From Tigriopus japonicus (taxonomy: Eukaryota > Arthropoda > Copepoda > Harpacticoida > Harpacticidae), in contig JAAGOF010000064.1 of assembly GCA_010645155.1 (NCBI GenBank), forward strand, positions 1,710,123 to 1,774,122: DNA of 64,000 nucleotides. The letters run 5' to 3'. Below are positions 56,934-64,000 of this stretch, piece by piece; within the stretch, counting starts at the first letter, position 1, and the number at the start of each line of letters is the position of its first letter. Position numbers and translations under genes: made by a program. The notes below the pieces were generated by a model that was given only the letters and a program-made list of their open reading frames with translations, made no database searches and had not been told where the DNA came from.

Positions 56934-59900
56934 CTAATTCGCGACACCTTCCTTAGATCCACGTTTCTTAGGTTTGTGGATCTCCTTTAAACCAAGCGAG
57001 ACGAGAAGAGCTTCGTGAGATGGGTCACGGCCTCGGAATTGTCGAAAGATATCAGCCATGGGCAAAGAGCTACCCAATGACAGGAAGGTATTCCGGAATC
57101 TAGAAGAACATTGAACAAAGAATATTTCACTTGTCTCGTACCTAACAGTAATTGAAATCACCACCAACCTCATTCCCACTTTTTTAACTTCCTCCTCGTT
57201 TTCAAGACCGGCCTCTTTCACTGCGGAAAAGGCATCCGCTGCCAACATTTTCGCCCATGTTCCACAAAAATAAGCTGCAGGCTGCTCTCCGCCCATGATT
57301 TCAGCAAAATTCAATGGGAACATGTCTTCGGGGATCCTGGGGATCAACAAATATTGGTCATAGAGTCGGTTTGCGATTTCAGGTCCAGATTCGGAAAGGC
57401 ATTCCCTGTCAAAAGAAAGAAAGCAAAAAATGAAAGGTCTTTAAGTTTGTTCCAATTGTAGTCTAAAAAGGATATTACGAGTCATGGAAGGCCATATCGA
57501 ACGAGGTTTTGTAAAGCTCTTGACAAAGCTCCAACCCAGCCATATGGTGCTTGCTCTTGCATAGTTTCAACGCCAGATCTGAAGAGATTGGCTCGTTGGA
57601 TGACCAATGTCCTGACAATTTGGTCACAATCTCCGGCTGCTCACTCCTACGGAAAGATCATCAAAAATCATTACTTTACAAAGATGGATCTCGCGTAAAC
57701 CTACCAATGCCCCATGAAGTTGGAAGCCAACTCGAGAGCATCCCACTCTAAACCGAATTTTCCAGAGAGATCTGACCATTCACTCTTGGGTAACAAGTGA
57801 AGCAGCACGTTGCCGAATAATCGCATCAATTCATTCACTTCATCGTAATTCAACAACGAGGGTTTCCCATAGCCAGGCACAGGCAGAGACATGAGCAGGG
57901 CGCCCAAAGGTTGACAATTCGCCTTGATACTATGAGGTCGAATAGGAATGAACCAGCCTTTATCGCCGCCCGGATATCCTTTGTCATCTCTAAAAAAGTA
58001 GAGTTTCGTTTTAACTCTTAAAGGAAGATATCCTAAGTTCGAGCTTCTTACCGAAGATAAGGATCAAAGTAAAAGTGGCCCAACACTTTTTGGTCAGAGT
58101 CAATCACACGAAAGAATTTGACCTCTGGATGCCAAGTTTCAAATCCAGACTTGACCTCCTCGATCTGAATGCTGAACATGTTACTACAGAGCTTGATCAC
58201 CTCATTCATGACTTTGGGAAGCGGAAAGAAGTCACGAACATCATCATCAGACAACCTACGTGAAGATGAAAGCGTGAAAAAAAAACCACTACTATCCTGG
58301 ACGTTATTACAATTTTTTTTACCCCAAGAAAGTCCGTCGAAATTTGCGTTTAAAGTACGGAATATCGTAATAAGTTAGGTCGTGATCAAATCCACGAGAT
58401 TCGGCGTATGCTTGAAGGGTTTCCAACTCCATCTCCTGAGCGGACTTGGCTGCAAGGAAATAACTCGATTGTTCGCTCTCAATCATCAAAATTAAAACTC
58501 ATCGATACTTACCACTTCCGAGCAGACTTGTAGTCATGGCCTTGACATTGTCCACATTGGCAGCCATCTTGGTCTCCATGGACAACTCTGCATAACAAGG
58601 ATATCCCAAAGTGACGGCTTCATCCTGTCTGTATTGGTTGATCTCTTTGACTTGAGCCACAACGCGATTATGATTGTCGCGTTTTCGGTCACCACGAGAT
58701 ACAGAAGCCTGATAGACGTTCCACCTCAAACGACGATCCGGGCAGTATTCCAAGAACTTTTGATACAAATACGGGTGAAGAGTGACACTCCAAGGTCCTT
58801 TGCTGGGCTGAGAACTGAAAGATTCAATCAAGTTTCCTGTCAAAAACTGGCTCAAAATTCTCTGGTTTGGGAGTTCATTTCGCGGATTTGATCGACTTTC
58901 CTTCAAGATATAACTAGAATTATAACACTATTACCAACGGCCTTGGCACAATTAATCTATTTGAATGTATCTTTAGAAGCGCTGGATTACGTTTACTTCC
59001 ATTTTTCTTCTAACTCCAAGCAAAGCATTGACGGGCCAAATAACTCTATTCCAAGAATACTCCAAGACAAGTATCAAAGTTCTGTGTCAAACTTCAATTT
59101 GAATCTTATTTACCACTTAAAATCGGATTATTGGATTGGAAATAGTGGCGTATTGACCAAAAATACACTCGCTTACCTATCTAACGCCATGGCCTTCAGA
59201 ACATCAATAGGAAAGTCGCTCATCACTTGTGGATCATTGATCGACGCTCGGAAATTTTGGGTTGACATCTGAAATGAAGGAAAGGGATATCGAATCAATG
59301 TTATCTACGAAGAGGGGAGGGAATGGATGAAATAGGACAAAGACTCACCATCATTTTGTAATTGTAATCCTGTTTGGCTTCAGCCAACCGACGCAACCAC
59401 GTTTCATTCAGCTCGCGATAACCATTCTCGGAAAGTTCAAAGCCCTTGAGCTTGTACTCGGTGAGATATCGCTGAAGGAGATGTCTCTGGGAGGGCGTCA
59501 AATTCTGCGATTTTTTGTCCTCTTGCTGCAAGCTCTTGAGTCGGTTAAAGATGGGGCGGGACGACATACGGGTCACCAAAGCTCGCTCGGCTCGTCGATG
59601 TAATTTCACGAAAATATCCCGATCCAAAACCTCCGTGGTGACATGGAGTAAATTAACCGTATGCCATACACTCTCATAGTCACATTTAGCTTGCTCGATG
59701 GCGCCAAATAACGTGTCAAAGTCCATAACTTCACCGGCTAAAAACAACAAAAAAATTGTGGATGTGAAAGGGTATATCAAAAGAAGTGTTAAAATCCGTG
59801 GCCGTTGTTGTAGGAGCCAAATTTTTTTCTTTTGCTGCTGTCCAAACCCTGGTAATGTTGATCCCATACACAACTTCGGCATCAATAAACTTCGAAGTTT

Positions 59901-60623
59901 TGTGAATTCTTGGGCATGCGAATGCTTAATTTTCAAATTTTCAAATTAATCTTGATATCAGGGAAAGTGTGTTATCGAAGTTTTCTTTTCTTACGACCGA
60001 CAAAATAAACGACACAAGCTGTCAGAGACGTTTTCATCAAAGCATCACTCTCCTTATTCTCCTCTTTCAGGCAATGAATTTCTTGGAATGGAAGGCTTGC
60101 AATGAGGGGGCTAATGATTTCCAGATGGATCAAGTCTATTCCATTCTTCTGCCAATGAGACCTGGCTTGAATTGGCTAGACTACGTCAGAAGTTATGCTC
60201 TCTAAAAGTTCAGTGCCAATCCTACTGAGTATGAATGAGCTTGACCTCTTCTAGAAATATTTTACCACAAAAGGACGAGTTCATTCATTTTATGCTCTTT
60301 ACACTACAAAAGCTTAAGATGGCATAGCAATCATCGAATTGAGCCACAAATTGAAATACGTAAATTACCCATTGCAAGGTCCAGTTTCATTGGCACAAGA
60401 ATGCATTGCATGGGAATCTCAGTGCCTCTGGCTAAGGATTACCTTCCAATCTGTCTTCAATGGCCCCAATACTGGTCTCGAATTGCAGCAGGGCCTTGCC
60501 CAATCCGAAGAAGCAATGTCGCTCATTGACCCGTTTGAATTCCGGCAATCCACTGCCATACGGCTTCAACAACGGATTCGTGCTGGCATCATCCGGCGGA
60601 ATTTCCGGGATTCTGGAATTCAT
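56934..60623 (-). CDS. M3-family oligopeptidase homologue lacking the HExxH zinc motif
   Basis: Ten exons in phase: 60623-60443, 59737-59349, 59268-59177, 58814-58513, 58449-58323, 58255-58052, 57989-57705, 57646-57479, 57405-57169 and 57099-56934, giving 716 residues, a normal length for oligopeptidase A / thimet-type enzymes. Family blocks run end to end: NPLLKPYGSGLPEF, GPWSVTL, YFPL-like FFPLPKV, WHPEVKFFRV, GHFYFDPYLR, GLEWDALELASNF, KMLAADAFSAV and FRGRDPSHEALL. Where active enzymes have HEFGH, this protein has RLFGN (488-492), losing both zinc histidines and the catalytic glutamate. The third ligand, E518, remains. The C-terminal substrate-binding region (usually GGYAAGYYSY) is also altered to GGEQPAAYFCGTW. 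It is therefore most likely a pseudopeptidase. An upstream in-frame ATG at 60671 would add 16 residues. The exon-9 donor (AG|GTTGGT) is weak. Confidence 0.9.
60067..60330. repeat. Diverged copy of the 7070-7520 repeat family
   Basis: Shares ordered blocks with 7070-7360, including GAAGGCTTGCAATGAG, AGTTATGCTCTC, TTCAGTGC, TACCACAAAAGG and TTCATTC. It sits within intron 1 of the M3-family gene. Confidence 0.6.
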
Positions 60624-62853
60624 TCGAAGAAAAGAAATGAAAATTATCCCCTTGTCCCACTGTCTTTCCATGTATGGCTCTAGTTAGATCTTACAGCACC
60701 ACTCGATTTTGACTGGCCTGTCTTTGACTTTGGATGTGAAGGCCGATGGAGGGTGATGTCCTCAGAAGAAGTGGACCCGTCTGATTTAAACGGCAACGGG
60801 CCAATCGGCCCAGCCACAAATGGACCATGGACACGAATAATACAATTGAACTCCAAGAAGGATTCGAATCGACGATTGAGATCGGTGGATTTTGATGGAT
60901 GAATGTTGTGTTGATTATTTAAGTGCATGCCGTCCAAAGAGTGACCAGGGTCTGGACATTGAAATTGACCTCGAGGTCATGATTTTTGATGGATGGCATG
61001 TTTGAGTGGACGATTTCGGGTGTGGATGGATCGTTTTGCAATGTTGGGGCATCGTGGATTCATTGGCCAATCAGTATCCCGGTGGGACTCTTGACAAGGG
61101 AATGTTGTGTGCAATGCAATTTTGGCCACCCTGTTTAATGATGAGACGGGTCTTCGAGAATGTGGAAGGAATAAAAATATCAGTTAATTAACTGGTATTA
61201 TGATTTTTTAACTGATAACTGGTTTTCTCGAAAAACCAGTTAATTTACATGCCCTAGTCCCTACGCGGCTTTGAGAATGTTCCTCAGTTTTGTATTGCTA
61301 TTTTTGTCAACTTATGATGCATTGTAGGACTAAGTTTTCGGTGACCAAGTAATGCATCTTGTTGGATTTTTGGTTCACCTTCATAAGGTCCAAAATGTCA
61401 TTTATTTACCCAAATGCCGCAAATAATATCATGATATGATATAATAAGAAATATCCTGAAGTGTTTTCGAATTCAAAATTATTGTGCATTGAAAATGCAC
61501 GAGTCAAAGCAACTTCGATATTAAACGCGATGTCAAGCCCACAGACCATATAATGTCATTATATGATCTGTAGTCAAGCCCTTGCAAGAGTGTATCTTGC
61601 CAAGTCAAGATGGATCAGGAAAAATACTTCCCTTTAGTCCTTAGTTTCCCATGTTCTTTAAGTGAAAGGTTGTAAAATTTACTTCCACGTCAGCAACAGA
61701 TATTCCGTGGGAGAACTTGATTATTCAATTTTGAATAAATTTCTGAATACACAGTGCCGATACACATGCGGTCGAACGAATCTTTCTACGACTTTCTTTG
61801 ATCAAAGGATTTCCACTTGATCTTGAACATGACCATATTGCACTTGGTCGATCGTCTGTTGTCTGTAGACATTTTGCAGGATATTCGCTGAAAAAACACG
61901 ATTGGTTTGGCTTTGAAGGGTAGGAAATGAAAATGAAAAAGTCTGGTGGGAAGGGAGGAAAGAACGTAGACAAACAAATGGGCAGCCACGTTGTGGGAGC
62001 GCATGCGCAGACATGGATGTTGCCTCCGATCTGTGGGCGATGCTGGCATCAATAGTTCATTTTTGACTCGACCCACATGATCTCAAGAGAACAGCAAGGT
62101 CGACCAGAATAATTTGGAGGCATTTCTGCTATTTCCTTGTAAGAATGAGCAACATCATGATGAGCAAAATTTCTTTCGAGATGGTTTTGTGTAAACCTCC
62201 ATCATGAACTCGTTGATTCTTCATGGTATTTCAGTAACAACGAGAGGCTAATTGTAATCTATTCAGGATATTTGCTAACCTCTTTCTCTGACTCAATTTG
62301 CTCCAATCTTTAGACACACATGTTGGTCCATCTTCACTTGAAAGGGCCCCTCAGGACTTCAAATTGCCAATTCTCCAAGTTATTATTCATCTATTGCAAA
62401 TGCAACTTGCAACTTCCGAAGGATTTCTCAATCTCACGTACACCCACCGTGCACAAGAATTCATGAACCAGAGAAGATTCGGTGATGGTGACAATGAGAT
62501 ATCTAGACATCCGCTACTCGAGCTCGAACCAAGGTCGTTTTCACGTAGGTGTTGGATGGTTGGGTTGGGGCTTGCACAGTCTGCATATGGACAGATAGCG
62601 AAGGTGGTGCTGGGTTTGCTCTCTGGCCCGACTGACTGAAGAACTCCTTGGTAGGCTCGAAAGAAGAATGAACGGGCCTATGGAGGAAGAGATCATCCCG
62701 AAGAGCGCGAGTCTCAATGCCAAAACAGCAAGAGCACAATTGAATCAGTTCTGAACTTCTGTGGAGACTTCAAAGTGTTCAAAGATAGCATTTGCTTCGT
62801 TTTTATTCAGTTTTGACCAGACGGGTGACCTGAGAAGGTCTTCAACCCGCATT
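60624..62853. other. Intergenic, no gene supported
   Basis: About 2.2 kb upstream of the M3-family gene. Contains a run of AACTGGTT-like words near 61190-61256, a hairpin at 61541-61571, and frames of up to about 110 codons on both strands near 61725-62740 without recognised domains or splice partners. Confidence 0.4.
61541..61571. repeat. Short imperfect palindrome
   Basis: ACAGACCATATAATG followed after a short centre by CATTATATGATCTGT, forming a stem of about 14 bp with one mismatch. TCAAGCCC words flank both sides, so it may be a tiny foldback insertion. Confidence 0.5.
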
Positions 62854-63757
62854 ATGGGGCCCATGGGCACCAATTGGGCTTTCATGTTCCTCTCTCTTCT
62901 GATTTTAATCGTTGGAAGGTAAGGTTTTCCTGCCGAAGGACATTTGGTTCCGGGCTAGCATATTTGTGTACGTTTGATCTTATTCGTAACAGAGGTTTGA
63001 GGACAGGAGAATTCAGACACTCCGTTCAAGACCAATTAATTGGTGTTCATTGTTGGCTTTTTGGACTACCGGAAGCCAATGAGATTGCATTAGGATCAGC
63101 TTAAGGTGTTGTTGTTGCGATGATCTGGTTGCCTTTGTCTCTTGAAAAGTGCGTGGGTGAGCACCATCACCAACGGCTTATAAAAAGATAACGTTAAAGG
63201 GCGTCTGTTGAAGTACAACAACTGTCGTAATGGAATGACATCATAGCTCCAAGATGAGACCTCGGATGACGATCACAGTCCTTTCCAAGAACCGGAGAAC
63301 TATTCGGAGCTCATTTTTGTTGCTTAGCCCACCAAAAGGGGCCTTCTATTTGATGTTTCTAACATGAGGGAAAAGGGACCTTGCTACAATGATATGATTT
63401 CTGGCCCCTAAACCAAGGCTTTTAAGCCCTAAAAATGGCAGATGTAAACCGTTGTAAAGGCAATCTTTGACTCTTTCTAGTTCTGCTCTTCCCACCATTT
63501 ACCACGTGGGCGAGGAGGGTGAAGCGGATGCCATCATGATCCCGGTGTCCTCAACTGCGATTCCGTTGGACGACTTGCCTGAGTTCTCGGTGGGCATCGG
63601 GTTCGGATTGATTGACGAGAAGGATAAGATCAAGAAGCCGGCCAATCTCAAGGATATTCAACTCATCACTGCCAAGAACCGTCATCGTTTTGTGGCAGCA
63701 GCCGGAGTTCAAGAGCTTACCAAAGAGGAATTTGATCAGTTTAATGTGAGCAAGTAA
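62854..63757 (+). CDS. Small secreted protein, function unknown
   Basis: Two exons, 62854-62918 and 63481-63757, join in phase 2 to give 113 residues. Exon 1 is almost exactly a signal peptide (NWAFMFLSLLILIVG) with a consensus donor AG|GTAAGG. Exon 2 has a pyrimidine-rich acceptor (CTCTTTCTAG). The mature protein of about 88 residues has no cysteines, an acidic first part (GEEGEADAIMIPVSS), and a hydrophobic glycine-containing segment FSVGIGFGLI. No family was recognised and no dibasic processing sites frame an obvious peptide. AATAAA at 63812-63817, 55 nt after the stop, supports a real gene end. Confidence 0.7.
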
Positions 63758-63811
63758 ATTTGCCACGTCAAGAACAAAAAACCCATCATGCCAAGTACGA
63801 CAACTAACACA

Positions 63812-63817
63812 AATAAA
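63812..63817 (+). terminator. Polyadenylation signal of the small secreted gene
   Basis: AATAAA 55 nt downstream of the stop codon at 63757. Confidence 0.55.
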
Positions 63818-64000
63818 GTAGTTTTATACAGCATGACCATGACAAATAAGAAAGAATTCCCTGTTTATTATCACGATGTTCCGACTAAAATTAGACTTTA
63901 AGATCGCCATCGATTTATCACCCATTCACTAGATACTTTACTTGCCATTAATAAACGTTATGTAAATAGTTCAAAGCAGGTGCATCCCAGTGAGATGAAT

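Overview
The window is animal nuclear DNA, most likely from an arthropod and perhaps a small crustacean such as a copepod; the lineage below arthropod is a guess from overall character. The evidence is spliced genes with GT-AG introns, many of them 57-80 nt, an innexin gap-junction gene, a corticotropin-releasing-factor-binding protein, a caspase, chibby and a eukaryotic ribosomal protein. No bacterial operons, rRNA, tRNA or CRISPR arrays were seen. Gene models below were built by hand by joining open frames at splice sites and checking phase at every junction; no transcript data were available.

Layout. Positions 1-17,400 hold no convincing gene and are a graveyard of non-autonomous DNA transposons: a 2.9-kb element with 250-bp inverted ends, a TTAA-flanked foldback beside it, a hAT-like element with a perfect 8-bp target duplication, two more foldbacks, and several tandem arrays. 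CRF-binding protein lies at 17.5-20.4 kb (+) and faces an innexin at 22.3-25.8 kb (-). From 25.8 to 32.9 kb there is little except a foldback. The queuosine-salvage gene QNG1 (32.9-34.2 kb, +) converges on a small secreted-protein gene (34.3-34.6 kb, -). A second hAT-like element sits at 35.7-37.0 kb, followed by eIF2B epsilon (38.4-40.8 kb, +).

The densest and most unusual part is 41.7-46.3 kb. A plus-strand gene for a secreted protein (cystine-knot-like region, two fibronectin type II domains, a long threonine run) has a first intron that contains an entire minus-strand gene. The nested gene encodes a secreted protein whose C-terminal half is a fucose-mutarotase (FucU/RbsD) fold lacking the catalytic histidine. 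Chibby converges on the host gene from the other side. Then come a caspase (48.6-50.0 kb, +), RPL11 (51.4-53.4 kb, -), a shugoshin (54.2-56.8 kb, +), an M3-family oligopeptidase homologue whose HExxH zinc motif is destroyed (56.9-60.6 kb, -), and a small secreted protein (62.9-63.8 kb, +).

The genes do not form one pathway; this is an ordinary mixed animal neighbourhood. The points most worth follow-up are the two likely pseudoenzymes (mutarotase-like and M3-like), the nested secreted gene pair, an in-frame UAG in the innexin followed by a phase-compatible coding tail, and several very compact splicing features (a GC-AG intron, a 40-nt intron, a 30-nt microexon).
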